Shown in pieces: positions 41,357-50,035 of a DNA stretch of 64,000 nucleotides. The first letter of the stretch is position 1; every line of letters starts with the position of its first letter. The stretch lies in contig JAFVGK010000117.1 of the NCBI GenBank assembly GCA_017475035.1, positions 62,001-126,000 of the forward strand, in the 5' to 3' direction. The notes beneath the pieces were generated by a model. That model saw only the letters and a list, made by a program, of their open reading frames with translations, was not told where the DNA came from and made no database searches. Both the position numbers and the translations under genes were made by a program. This DNA is from Blautia sp. (GTDB lineage Bacteria > Bacillota > Clostridia > Lachnospirales > Lachnospiraceae).

Positions 41357-42760
41357 TCAGAAACATTTTCGTTTAAGCTTATCCGGAAGATCGGCCGCGT
41401 CTTTCCCTGCATGTCCCAGCAAATCCAGAACCTTTGCTGTACAAAGATACGACCCGTAATCCTGCAGGACTTTTAAAACCCTCCGCAGATCTTCCGGGCC
41501 CGGAATGCCGGATCCGGCAAAACAGACAAAGGATCCTTCATCCAGAATCGCTGCGGCTCTTTCTGTAGCTTCCCCTGCGTTTTCTCTCAGATATGCAGTC
41601 AGGGCGGAATCGGTCACGTTCTGCTCACCCGAAAAGGAGAAAACAGCGAAATCCATTCGTTCATCCCTGGCCTGAATAAAGGGAAACAGGCTGTTCCAGG
41701 CATCTTTCTGAAAAACCGGAGAATTCCATATTTTCACAGCCCTTTCCACTCCGGTTTCAGAAAGGCTGTGCGGAAGAAGCACTGTACCCCTGGTCCTCCG
41801 GTCAGCCTGAAGAACCCGTACTACCGTTCCTGCCGTTTTTTTTGAACCGCAGGCGGAGAGAGGCGTTCCGAATTTCATATGCCTGTAAAAAGGCGGCAGG
41901 AGCGCATCAATCAGCCCCGGTACCGTCCCCTCCTGCACAATGACCCGGTCTGCCCCGCACAAGGCTCCGGATTGAAAAGTATTCCGGCCTGACGGCACAC
42001 TGTTTTGCCCGGAGCTGCAGAGCGGGCTCCGCAGCACAGTGTCATCAGGATGATATGCCGGTGCCGGGCTGCATTCCGGGAGAAGAACAACTTCAAGAAA
42101 ATCACCTTTTCCATCGAATGCTTTCGGATGGATTCTGCTGGTTTCCTGCTTTAAGTTGATGGATGAAATATCCCGAGGGACAAAGTAAAGCATATTCCCT
42201 ACATAGACGGGGCCTTTATGGCGGTCAAGCCAGGCGGAGTCCTCAAAACAGCCCCAGGGAGCTTCAATATCAGGATTCTCAAATATGATATCAGGGCATG
42301 TACTTTTCACAAAAGCTTTACTTCCCAGTCTTCTTGTGCCTGCAGGCACGACAGCCGGCTCAGAGCTCAGACCGCCCGCAAGCGACAGGTACAGTTCCTT
42401 CCCGGAATCCCTGTACAGCATTCTGCCATCGCTTTTATAGATCTGATTGGCTTCATCTATACTCAGCTCGACAAGGTCGGGAAACAGGTCATTTTGTTCC
42501 GGATATTTCCCCAGATACCTCGGAAGACAAAGCCTTTTCACTCCGGGGAACGAAACCGGACAGACTCCCTTCCCGGGAGCGAAGGAAGTTACCGGATCTC
42601 CGTCTATTTTCTCCGGTAATTCCAGTACCTCTCCATACGACAGAATGCCCTTAATGATGTAATTTCTGGTTCCCGGGGAGGCGATCCGTAAGATATGTTC
42701 TTTACATTCAACAAGGAATTCCGCATCCTTATACCGTATGATCTCTGCACCGGATGACAT
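41357..42760 (-). CDS. Uncharacterised protein with degenerate BspA-type leucine-rich repeats
   Basis: A 467-residue protein without signal peptide. Residues about 40-220 show LRR_5-like units (LELPEKIDGDPVTSFAPGKG, VVPAGTRRLGSKAFVKS, and SRIHPKAFDGKGDFLEVVLLPE). Residues 280-467 are mixed alpha/beta and not recognised. BspA-like cytosolic proteins of this kind often accompany MoxR ATPase/VWA pairs in Clostridia, and here the divergent neighbour is the VWA gene. It could be the target-binding subunit of that chaperone-like system; this is inference. The ribosome site is weak (GAAGAAGG). Confidence 0.6.
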   Translation of the reverse strand: MSSGAEIIRYKDAEFLVECKEHILRIASPGTRNYIIKGILSYGEVLELPEKIDGDPVTSFAPGKGVCPVSFPGVKRLCLPRYLGKYPEQNDLFPDLVELSIDEANQIYKSDGRMLYRDSGKELYLSLAGGLSSEPAVVPAGTRRLGSKAFVKSTCPDIIFENPDIEAPWGCFEDSAWLDRHKGPVYVGNMLYFVPRDISSINLKQETSRIHPKAFDGKGDFLEVVLLPECSPAPAYHPDDTVLRSPLCSSGQNSVPSGRNTFQSGALCGADRVIVQEGTVPGLIDALLPPFYRHMKFGTPLSACGSKKTAGTVVRVLQADRRTRGTVLLPHSLSETGVERAVKIWNSPVFQKDAWNSLFPFIQARDERMDFAVFSFSGEQNVTDSALTAYLRENAGEATERAAAILDEGSFVCFAGSGIPGPEDLRRVLKVLQDYGSYLCTAKVLDLLGHAGKDAADLPDKLKRKCF

Positions 42761-43181
42761 GGATTCAACGCACCTTCTTCCTGTATCACTCTAAAGATTG
42801 AGTCAGAAAATACCGTCCCGAATTACCTGTCTTTTTGTCTGGGAGCATAACTCAAAAATCAGTTATGGTATGCGCACGAATTTGCTGCGGAATCACGCCG
42901 CTTGCAGCGGCGTAAATTCGGCGCAGTAAACGAATCAAAACCCAAGCATTTTATTCGTTTACTATACAAGTAAGGATCTGTGTATAAGTATACTGTAACC
43001 TATCAGCCTCATGAAAGCAAGCATCTGTATCAAAAAAACAGCCACTGTATCCCTCACCAGCTAAGCCTATAAGGCTGCAAAGGACTGTTGTGGAGCCGGT
43101 CTGTCCTGCAGCGGGGTTCGGAGCGGCAGTCAGAATATCTGAAATCCGGCTTTTATAAATAAACTACCATAAGATGAACGA
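42761..43181. other. Divergent intergenic region with a moxR deletion scar
   Basis: These 421 bases contain short palindromes (for example GCCGCTTGCAGCGGC) and, at 43060-43160, a fused copy of the sequences that flank moxR at 46312-46344 and 47607-47680. The moxR gene itself is missing from exactly between its start and stop codon regions. Confidence 0.65.
43060..43160 (+). repeat. Fused moxR flanks (scar)
   Basis: Bases 43061-43091 match 46313-46344, the moxR ribosome site and start region (about 24 of 30 by eye). Bases 43091-43160 match 47607-47680, the moxR stop and following spacer, at roughly 80%. The junction is at GTTGTG|GAGCC, where the other copy has GTTATG...ATATGAGCC. Confidence 0.7.
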
Positions 43182-44582
43182 ATGAAAGAGACAGTAATGA
43201 TGAACGAAAAGGAAAAGCTTGCCCTGGACATTCTGGAGGCCTCAAGAGACAGACTGCTCCTGCAGCTTACATTCCTGGCTCCGGCGATCTTCAGGCTTCC
43301 TCTTGTGTCGGATCCCGAAGGAACACTGTTTACCGACGGTTCACAATTGAACTATGGAGTCATGCATGTACTGAAAACCTGTAAACTGCAGAAAGAACTG
43401 ATGATTCACGATTACCTGCACACCGTGCTGCATTGTCTCTTCCGCCATCCTTTTATAGGAAAAGCTGTCGTCAGGGAATATTGGGATCTTTCATGCGACC
43501 TCGCTGTAGAAAATGCGCTTCAGGAGCTGGACATATCCTGCGTGGAATCTTTCCGGACGCTTCAGCTCAGAGAAGTACTTGAAAAGATCCGTGGAAAAGT
43601 CAGTTTGATGAGCGCGGAACATATTTATCAATATATGAAAAATGATGCGGAAGCTTCGGAGAATCTTTTACGGTATTCTGCTCTGCTGAAGGCTGATGAC
43701 CACAGCTGCTGGTATGTACTTTCCGAAAAAACCGGAGGCAGAAACAAATCTTCCGGCAAAACCGATGACAAAGACAAGGCTTCCGGGAAGGAAAACCTGC
43801 CGGATTCCCGTGAAAACATAAAAGAGCAGATCTTTGCATTGGCGGGATCCGGCAAAGCCCGCAAACAATGGCTGGATATCTCTTCCTTCGTACAGAGCGA
43901 TATGGAAACGTTCTCCAAAAGCAGGGGCAAGGGATATGGAAAGCTTTTAAAAGTCCTTGCATTCACAAACAGAGAACGGTGCGACTATGCGGCCTTCCTG
44001 AAACGATTCAGCGTTTACGGCGAAGTCAACCGGTTAAGCCACAATGAGTTTGACTATATTTATTACACGTTCGGACTGAATCGGTACGGCAATATGCCTC
44101 TCGTCGAGCCGTTGGAATATTCTGAATCCAAGAGGATCCGGGAATTTGTGATTGCAATCGATACCTCGGCCTCGGTGGACGGAAAACTGATCAGGAAATT
44201 TATAAAGAAAACCTGGGAATTGCTGAAATCCGAAGAAAGCTATTTCAGGAAAGTAAATATCCACATCATCCAATGTGACAAGGAAATCCAAGAGGACCAC
44301 AAAATCACAGGATTGAAGGAGCTGGATGATTTTCTTGCTTCTTTCCAGGCAAGAGGCTTTGGAGGGACGGATTTTCGTCCCGTTTTCGATTACGTGGACA
44401 GGCTCATAGAAGAAAAAGAATTTCAGAGACTGAAAGGACTGATATATTTTACGGATGGTGACGGGATCTTCCCTCCCAGGAAACCTGCCTATGATACGGC
44501 CTTTGTATTCCTTGATAACGGTTATGCCGGAAGGGACATCCCGATATGGGCTGCATGTATCAGATGGGACGAGTATACCTGA
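43182..44582 (+). CDS. VWA-domain protein with DUF2201-like metallopeptidase N-terminus
   Basis: A 466-residue protein. The N-terminal part (about 15-180) matches the putative metallopeptidase domain found before VWA modules, with HTVLHCLFRHPF near 80, but the expected HExxH is HTVLH, so Glu is replaced by Thr and peptidase activity is doubtful. A charged low-complexity linker (SSGKTDDKDKASGKE) follows. The VWA domain (about 318-460) has a complete MIDAS: DTSAS, GGTDF and FTDGD. Such proteins work with MoxR AAA+ ATPases as metal-dependent chaperones or co-activators. The cognate moxR (46342) lies 1.8 kb away instead of next to it. Confidence 0.8.
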   Translation: MKETVMMNEKEKLALDILEASRDRLLLQLTFLAPAIFRLPLVSDPEGTLFTDGSQLNYGVMHVLKTCKLQKELMIHDYLHTVLHCLFRHPFIGKAVVREYWDLSCDLAVENALQELDISCVESFRTLQLREVLEKIRGKVSLMSAEHIYQYMKNDAEASENLLRYSALLKADDHSCWYVLSEKTGGRNKSSGKTDDKDKASGKENLPDSRENIKEQIFALAGSGKARKQWLDISSFVQSDMETFSKSRGKGYGKLLKVLAFTNRERCDYAAFLKRFSVYGEVNRLSHNEFDYIYYTFGLNRYGNMPLVEPLEYSESKRIREFVIAIDTSASVDGKLIRKFIKKTWELLKSEESYFRKVNIHIIQCDKEIQEDHKITGLKELDDFLASFQARGFGGTDFRPVFDYVDRLIEEKEFQRLKGLIYFTDGDGIFPPRKPAYDTAFVFLDNGYAGRDIPIWAACIRWDEYT

Positions 44583-44630
44583 AAACTTTTAAGAATACAC
44601 GTGTGTCCATCATCTTCCCGGAAACCGGTC

Positions 44631-44715
44631 CGTGATGGCGATGCAGGTCTTTCCGATCAGTTGTTCAGACTCACAGAACCCGTGAATACCGCGTAATATC
44701 ACGCGTTTCCCGGCT
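44631..44715 (-). pseudogene. Relic of the lysS 3' region
   Basis: About 85 bases match 57636-57720 inside lysS at about 75 of 85 positions by eye. Read on the minus strand, the peptide [20 protein letters not shown] and IAIT corresponds to [20 protein letters not shown] in the LysRS tRNA-binding domain. Nothing of the rest of the gene is present. Confidence 0.8.
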
Positions 44716-44755
44716 AATCCACCCGAAGGAATGTCATCCGGTATGAAACTAAGTC

Positions 44756-44784
44756 TTGCAAGCAGTTCTGAATCTTTTTATAAT
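44756..44784 (+). promoter_or_regulatory. Promoter of the NSS transporter gene
   Basis: TTGCAA, a 17-base spacer and TATAAT, about 60 bases before the start at 44845. Confidence 0.75.
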
Positions 44785-44844
44785 GAATCCGTCAAATAAT
44801 ACGAGGCTATAACGCCCTTTTAGAATTAAATGGAGTGGATTCTT

Positions 44845-46245
44845 ATGGAAAAGAAACGTCCCCAATGGGGAAGCAAAATTGGATTCATACTCGCGGCAGC
44901 GGGTTCAGCAGTCGGTCTCGGCAACATCTGGAAGTTTCCGGGCAGGGCCTTTGAAGGTGGCGGAGGCAGTTTCCTGCTGATCTATCTGCTGATTGTACTG
45001 TTCCTCGGCGCACCGCTGATGCTGACGGAGCTTTCCGTAGGACGGGCAAGCCAGACAAATATTGTCGGAACGTTTCGCAGACTCGGACACAGGCGTTTTT
45101 CCTGGGTCGGTCTGATCGGCATAGGCGGTGCTTTTGTCATTACCTGCTATTATTGCCACGTCGGCGGCTGGGTATTGCGCTATGTCCTCGGTTATGCGAC
45201 GGAAGCACCGAAAATCTACGCGGATTCCATCGACTATTTCTACAACATGCTTGGCTATCACGGTGAAGGCGCGACAATCTTTCCGTGGGTGGCCATACTC
45301 TTCGCGGCAATTTTCATGACGCTCAATGCCGTGATTATCATTCGCGGTGTGGAAAGCGGAATTGAAAAGTTCAACAAGATTGGTATGCCGGCGTTGTTCC
45401 TCCTTCTGTTGATTCTGCTGGTTCGCGCCGTGACCCTGGACGGCTCCCAGGCCGGTCTTCACTATATGGTATCGCTGGACTGGAGCAAGGTTTCATTCGA
45501 CACCTTCCTTGCTGCGCTGGGACAGGCTTTTTACTCTTTGTCCATTGGTGTGTCCATCATGATCACCTACGGATCGTATCTCCCAAGAACGGAGAATATT
45601 GCCAGAAATACCGCGGTGGTTTGCGCTATGGATACGTTGGTTGCGATCCTGGCGGGCTTTATCATTGTTCCCGCAGTATTCGCCACCCTCGGCGAGCAGC
45701 AGATCGGCAAAGGCGGCGGCTTTGCTTTTGTTTCGCTGGCTAAAGTATTCGAACAGATGCCGGGAGGCACCTTTTTCGGTGTGGTCTTTTATCTTTTGCT
45801 CCTCTTTGCGGCGCTGTCCTCCTGCATGTCCCTTGTGGAGAGTATCGTGGCTTTTCTGACAGAACATTTTTCCTGGCAGCGGAAGGGTACGACGATTTCT
45901 GTCTGCGCTGTGATGTTCTGCATTGGCTGTCTGTATACCTGCTCTCAGGCGGCCTATCCAATCAAGGGCGTCTGGTTTGACGCCGCCAATGGCATAACCT
46001 TCCCGGCATTTTGCGACTTCATGGAGTTTTTGACCGACAGAATCATGATCCCTGTATGTGCTCTGGGCTGCTGTATCTTTGTAGGGTGGGTCTGGAAACC
46101 TGAAAAAGCCATTGCTGAGATTGAGCAGAATGGCATCCGCTTCGGCCTTGCGAGGACTTATTCCATCCTTGTAAAATACGTTGCCCCGCTCGCTATCCTG
46201 ACCATACTGGTCATGAGCTTTGCCACAGGATCAACCCTTAGTTGA
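44845..46245 (+). CDS. Sodium-dependent neurotransmitter-symporter-family transporter
   Basis: A 466-residue, 11-12-helix permease of the NSS family (LeuT/MhsT/Tyt1 relatives). The helix-1 signature GSAVGLGNIWKFPG carries the unwound sodium/substrate site, followed by LTELSVGRAS. It imports an amino acid with sodium; the specificity is not readable. GGAG before the ATG at 44845 favours this start over the ATG five codons earlier. It has its own promoter and separates the two halves of the split moxR-VWA locus. Confidence 0.9.
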   Translation: MEKKRPQWGSKIGFILAAAGSAVGLGNIWKFPGRAFEGGGGSFLLIYLLIVLFLGAPLMLTELSVGRASQTNIVGTFRRLGHRRFSWVGLIGIGGAFVITCYYCHVGGWVLRYVLGYATEAPKIYADSIDYFYNMLGYHGEGATIFPWVAILFAAIFMTLNAVIIIRGVESGIEKFNKIGMPALFLLLLILLVRAVTLDGSQAGLHYMVSLDWSKVSFDTFLAALGQAFYSLSIGVSIMITYGSYLPRTENIARNTAVVCAMDTLVAILAGFIIVPAVFATLGEQQIGKGGGFAFVSLAKVFEQMPGGTFFGVVFYLLLLFAALSSCMSLVESIVAFLTEHFSWQRKGTTISVCAVMFCIGCLYTCSQAAYPIKGVWFDAANGITFPAFCDFMEFLTDRIMIPVCALGCCIFVGWVWKPEKAIAEIEQNGIRFGLARTYSILVKYVAPLAILTILVMSFATGSTLS

Positions 46246-46341
46246 AAGAAAATGTTGAAGCCCAGTCGCTTTCTTGCACTCGGTGAGCAGGTTAGCGGCT
46301 GGACTTTCTTTGTAAAGCCTTAAAGGCTGTGAAGGATTGTT

Positions 46342-47610
46342 ATGAATATTAAAGAAGCAAAGAAACAGATTAAAAATACCCTGATTGCCTACCTTTCCAG
46401 AGATGAAAACGGCAGCTATGAAATACCGGCAGAGCATCGGCGCCCGGTTTTCCTGCTGGGAGCGCCTGGTATAGGGAAGAGCGCAATCATGCGCCAGATT
46501 TCCGAAGAACTGAGGATCGGGCTGGTCTCATACTCGATGACACATCATACCCGCCAGTCAGCTATAGGCCTGCCTTTTATTGAGGACAGAATTTATAACG
46601 GCAAAGAGTACAAGGTCACCGAATATACGATGTCGGAGATTATTTCGTCTGTTTATGAAGAAATGGAACGTTCCGGATGCACGGAGGGGATCCTTTTTCT
46701 GGATGAAGTCAACTGTGTTTCCGAGACGCTTTCCCCTTCCATGCTGCAGTTTTTGCAGTATAAGACCTTTGGACGTCATCAGATACCTGAAGGCTGGTTA
46801 ATCGTAACTGCAGGCAATCCGCCTGAATACAATGATTCTGTCCGGGACTTTGACATTGCTACCATGGACCGTTTGAAAATGATCGATGTGGAACCGGATT
46901 TTGAGATATGGAAAGAATACGCGTATGAAAGGAGTATCCATCCTTCCATCATCACCTACCTTGAAACAAAGCAGGATCATTTCTATAAAGTTGAAAGCAC
47001 GCCAAAAGGAAAAAGTTTTGTAACTGCCAGAGGCTGGGAGGATCTGTCCAAAATAATCCGGGTCTATGAAAAAGAAGGTGTGGAAGTGGACCACTACCTG
47101 ATGGAACAGTATCTGCACAATGAGAATATTTCCAGGGAATTTGCGGCTTATTACAGGCTTTACTGCAAATACAGATCCGATTACCGGATCCCCGACATAC
47201 TGGCAGGAAACGCTTCCGATGAAATCAAGGCCAGAGCCAGGAAAAGCAGCTTTGATGAGCGCTTTGCGCTTTTAGGTCTCTGCATTGATATGCTTACTGA
47301 GGATGCAAAGAAAGTCAGGTCCATGGAAGAGAGCCTGGAAAAGGCGGGAAAAGCAGCGAGCGGAGAAGATCCGGAAGCAGCGGCGGCACACCTTTCGGAC
47401 AGAATAGATATGCTGTTTTCTTTTTGTGAAGAGGTATTCCCGGACGGCCAGGAGCTTCTGATCCTGGTAACAGAACTCACAGTCAACAAATACATTGCCG
47501 AATTTATCGGAACTTATGGCTGCAAAAAATACTACGAACATAACCGGGACCTTCTTTTTTACGAACGCGATCAGGAAATTGAAAAAAGGCTTTCTCTTCT
47601 GGATATATGA
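46342..47610 (+). CDS. MoxR-type AAA+ ATPase
   Basis: A 422-residue AAA+ protein: Walker A LLGAPGIGKSAIM near 40-50, the MoxR insertion with TMSEIISSVYEEM, Walker B ILFLDEVNCV, sensor-1 in IVTAGNPPEYN, and a C-terminal helical lid. MoxR ATPases act with VWA partners to remodel or load cofactors into target proteins. AAGGA precedes the ATG. Its flanks match the scar upstream of the VWA gene at 43182, so it is probably the partner of that protein. Confidence 0.88.
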   Translation: MNIKEAKKQIKNTLIAYLSRDENGSYEIPAEHRRPVFLLGAPGIGKSAIMRQISEELRIGLVSYSMTHHTRQSAIGLPFIEDRIYNGKEYKVTEYTMSEIISSVYEEMERSGCTEGILFLDEVNCVSETLSPSMLQFLQYKTFGRHQIPEGWLIVTAGNPPEYNDSVRDFDIATMDRLKMIDVEPDFEIWKEYAYERSIHPSIITYLETKQDHFYKVESTPKGKSFVTARGWEDLSKIIRVYEKEGVEVDHYLMEQYLHNENISREFAAYYRLYCKYRSDYRIPDILAGNASDEIKARARKSSFDERFALLGLCIDMLTEDAKKVRSMEESLEKAGKAASGEDPEAAAAHLSDRIDMLFSFCEEVFPDGQELLILVTELTVNKYIAEFIGTYGCKKYYEHNRDLLFYERDQEIEKRLSLLDI

Positions 47611-47872
47611 GCCGGACTGACCTGCAATGTGATTCGGCGCGACAGTCAAAATGTCTGAAAACCTGTTTTTATAGAAAGAAGAACATATGGAAGAAACACC
47701 TGTTTTGCGATTTTTGCTGCAGTAAGGCTGAGTTGTTATTTTTAACACAAAAGAAGGATCCTGGGCTTTGATAAACCCTCGATCCTTCTTTGTTTTTCAG
47801 GCTATGCTTTTCAGAGTTTTCTTTCTTCTCTTGTGGAGTCTTTCAGTCAGCCTGAAGAACTGAAAGAGTGAA
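47611..47872. other. Spacer with a VWA-gene remnant and terminator
   Basis: After moxR, bases 47607-47680 repeat the region upstream of the VWA gene. ATGGAAGAAACA at 47687 then resembles the VWA start ATGAAAGAGACA, and the short frame closes after 12 codons (ending RFLLQ, compare DRLLLQ in the VWA protein). The terminator at 47749-47797 follows. Confidence 0.5.
47749..47797. terminator. Bidirectional terminator
   Basis: AAAGAAGGATC / GATCCTTCTTT stem with GTTTTT after it, shared by moxR and the convergent M13 peptidase gene. Confidence 0.85.
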
Positions 47873-49948
47873 TCACCAGATCGCGACACGGTCTTCGGGA
47901 GCAAGATACATATTGTCTCCTTCCGTGATGCCGTAGAAATTAAGGAAGTCGTCATATTGCTGCAGAGTTGCGTTAACGCGCAGATAGTTCATGGGGTGCA
48001 TATCCATCAGGCGTATCATGGCTGCCTCGATGGTATCTAAACAGGCATAGCGATCGGCGTAGGCGCGGAAGAATGCGTCATAATCGAAATTCTCTTTTTC
48101 GGCAGCGATGAGAAGAATACACTTTAAAGCCGCCATATCCGCACTGGCTTCCCCTTTCATATTTTCACCGTCAAAGTCCTGCCCCTCCCACGGATGCATC
48201 GCATTATAGTAGGCGACCAGCTTTTCGTTCTTTTTGAGGAAAGCAGCACGGTCTTCCTCTGTCCACCAGTTGTTTATATTCCCGTCCTTGTCGTACTTTG
48301 AACCTTCTATGTCGAACGCATGTGAGATCTCATGTGCGATGCCGGCTCCCACTTTCGCATATAGTTCTTCGTCTGACATGCCCGGATCATAGTTATTGCC
48401 CCGTGCAAATGCAGCATAGATAAAGATCCCGTTGACAGAAGGATCATAGCCGCAGTTGGGTGTAAAAGGAAAGCCGCTCCAGACTGTCCGGTCATAAGGA
48501 CCGGCAGCCTTCGAGACAGCCATTTTATGCTCATGCTTATTGATCGCGCGGAATGCTTCCCATAAACTGCCGCCCTCTTCTTTTGAGGCAAAGTCCACAT
48601 CCTCGAAACTATAAGGCTCCCAGCTGTCCGGATACAAAACGTTTTTGGACAGATGATCCAGCTTTGCATAGGCGCCGGCGCGGGTCTCTTCGGAAATAAA
48701 ATCTGCCTTGTCGATGATGCCATAATAGGCATGAATGATCTCGTCAACAAGCTTCGAAATGCGCTCTTTATCCCGGGGATCCGTATAGTTTTCCACATAA
48801 AGCCGTGCGACAGGCCAGCCAAGGAAAATGTTCACATCGTCATAGGCTTTGGTCTCAGAATAGGATGCCTTGTCTAATGCAGGAGCGTCATCATCATGAT
48901 CAATAGCCGCTAAGCACTCCTCCAGCAGCACATAACTCTCCCAATCCAGGACATATGCCGTATCCAGGATTCCGTGCAAAATAATAAAGTCACGCATAAG
49001 AGGCAGGTTTTCTTCTGTATAAAGCTCGTTCAGCCTCTCAAAGAATGACGGATCCTGAATAAAATATTTTTCCATCTCGGGATATCCGTCAGCCTTCTCC
49101 AAAGCCTCCAGAAGGGGTACATTCGGAGAGATCGCCATCAATTCATTGCGGGTGCGGATATGATCGATATCATTAGTGAACTCCGAACTGCTGCTGTCCC
49201 CTTCAGCTGGATCTACAGAATTCATCATCGTCTCCCACGCAAAACAGTTATCAAACTTCTGCCTTGCCTCTTCCTCACTGTATCCTAACTTTGCCAGCAT
49301 TTTCTGAAAGAAAGAGGCAAATACCTCTTTCTGGTATTTCCCTTCAGCAGTCATCTCCCGATATTCTGCGTGATCTTTGATGAAAAAGACACTGTTTCGT
49401 AAAGAGAGTATACTGTTGCCCGGATTTTCCGGATCCTGCCTGTCTTCCGATCTCCAAAAACAGAAGAGACGATCTTCCCCCGGTGTATGGACCAGATACT
49501 CTGTCAGATCATCCAGACTTTTAATTTCTTCCACGACGTCAGCCATTTCCTTTAAAGGAGCGACGCCGATGGCATCCCGGGTGGCCCAGTCAGTAAGAAG
49601 GTAATAGTAGTCATAAGCGAGTCTGGCATCATGATTTTCCGGAACTTTTCCATGGAACATAGCCATTGTGTCAGCGTCAGCCTGCTCCGATAGGTCAACA
49701 GTGTCTCCGGCTGTCAGATACCCTTCCGGGATCTTAAGGCTGAGGATCCTGTCTTTGTTAGCCCAGAGAGCAAAGTTATCCTTCGGGTCTGCAGGCGTAT
49801 CAGCGGTTACATTGCCTATCAGATCGATATCCACCCATGGAGTACCTGTAGTATAATCGATCTCCTCAGAAGAGTTCTCTGCAGCAGCGCAGCAAATCAT
49901 AGACAGACAAAGAATAACGGTTACTAAAATACAAACTGCTTTTTTCAT
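47873..49948 (-). CDS. Secreted M13-family (neprilysin-like) metallopeptidase
   Basis: A 691-residue exported zinc peptidase. The signal peptide is residues 1-23 (MKKAVCILVTVILCLSMICC, possibly a lipoprotein). The zinc motif HEISHAFD lies near 537, the third ligand and structural Asp in GEASADMAAL, and the C-terminal RVNATLQQ...VAIW is diagnostic of the family, including the near-terminal Trp. M13 enzymes cut peptides of up to about 40 residues. The Glu-Asn-x-x-Asp signature is altered to Glu-Ala-Ser-Ala-Asp. GAAAGGG precedes the ATG. It is beside a second exported peptidase transcribed the same way. Confidence 0.9.
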   Translation of the reverse strand: MKKAVCILVTVILCLSMICCAAAENSSEEIDYTTGTPWVDIDLIGNVTADTPADPKDNFALWANKDRILSLKIPEGYLTAGDTVDLSEQADADTMAMFHGKVPENHDARLAYDYYYLLTDWATRDAIGVAPLKEMADVVEEIKSLDDLTEYLVHTPGEDRLFCFWRSEDRQDPENPGNSILSLRNSVFFIKDHAEYREMTAEGKYQKEVFASFFQKMLAKLGYSEEEARQKFDNCFAWETMMNSVDPAEGDSSSSEFTNDIDHIRTRNELMAISPNVPLLEALEKADGYPEMEKYFIQDPSFFERLNELYTEENLPLMRDFIILHGILDTAYVLDWESYVLLEECLAAIDHDDDAPALDKASYSETKAYDDVNIFLGWPVARLYVENYTDPRDKERISKLVDEIIHAYYGIIDKADFISEETRAGAYAKLDHLSKNVLYPDSWEPYSFEDVDFASKEEGGSLWEAFRAINKHEHKMAVSKAAGPYDRTVWSGFPFTPNCGYDPSVNGIFIYAAFARGNNYDPGMSDEELYAKVGAGIAHEISHAFDIEGSKYDKDGNINNWWTEEDRAAFLKKNEKLVAYYNAMHPWEGQDFDGENMKGEASADMAALKCILLIAAEKENFDYDAFFRAYADRYACLDTIEAAMIRLMDMHPMNYLRVNATLQQYDDFLNFYGITEGDNMYLAPEDRVAIW

Positions 49949-50035
49949 TTGTTTCCCTTTCTTTTTTTATCGGCTTCTGACAGAAGCTGATCCAGCGTAT
50001 CCATGCAGGCCTGCATGTCCATTTTCCCGACCGGA

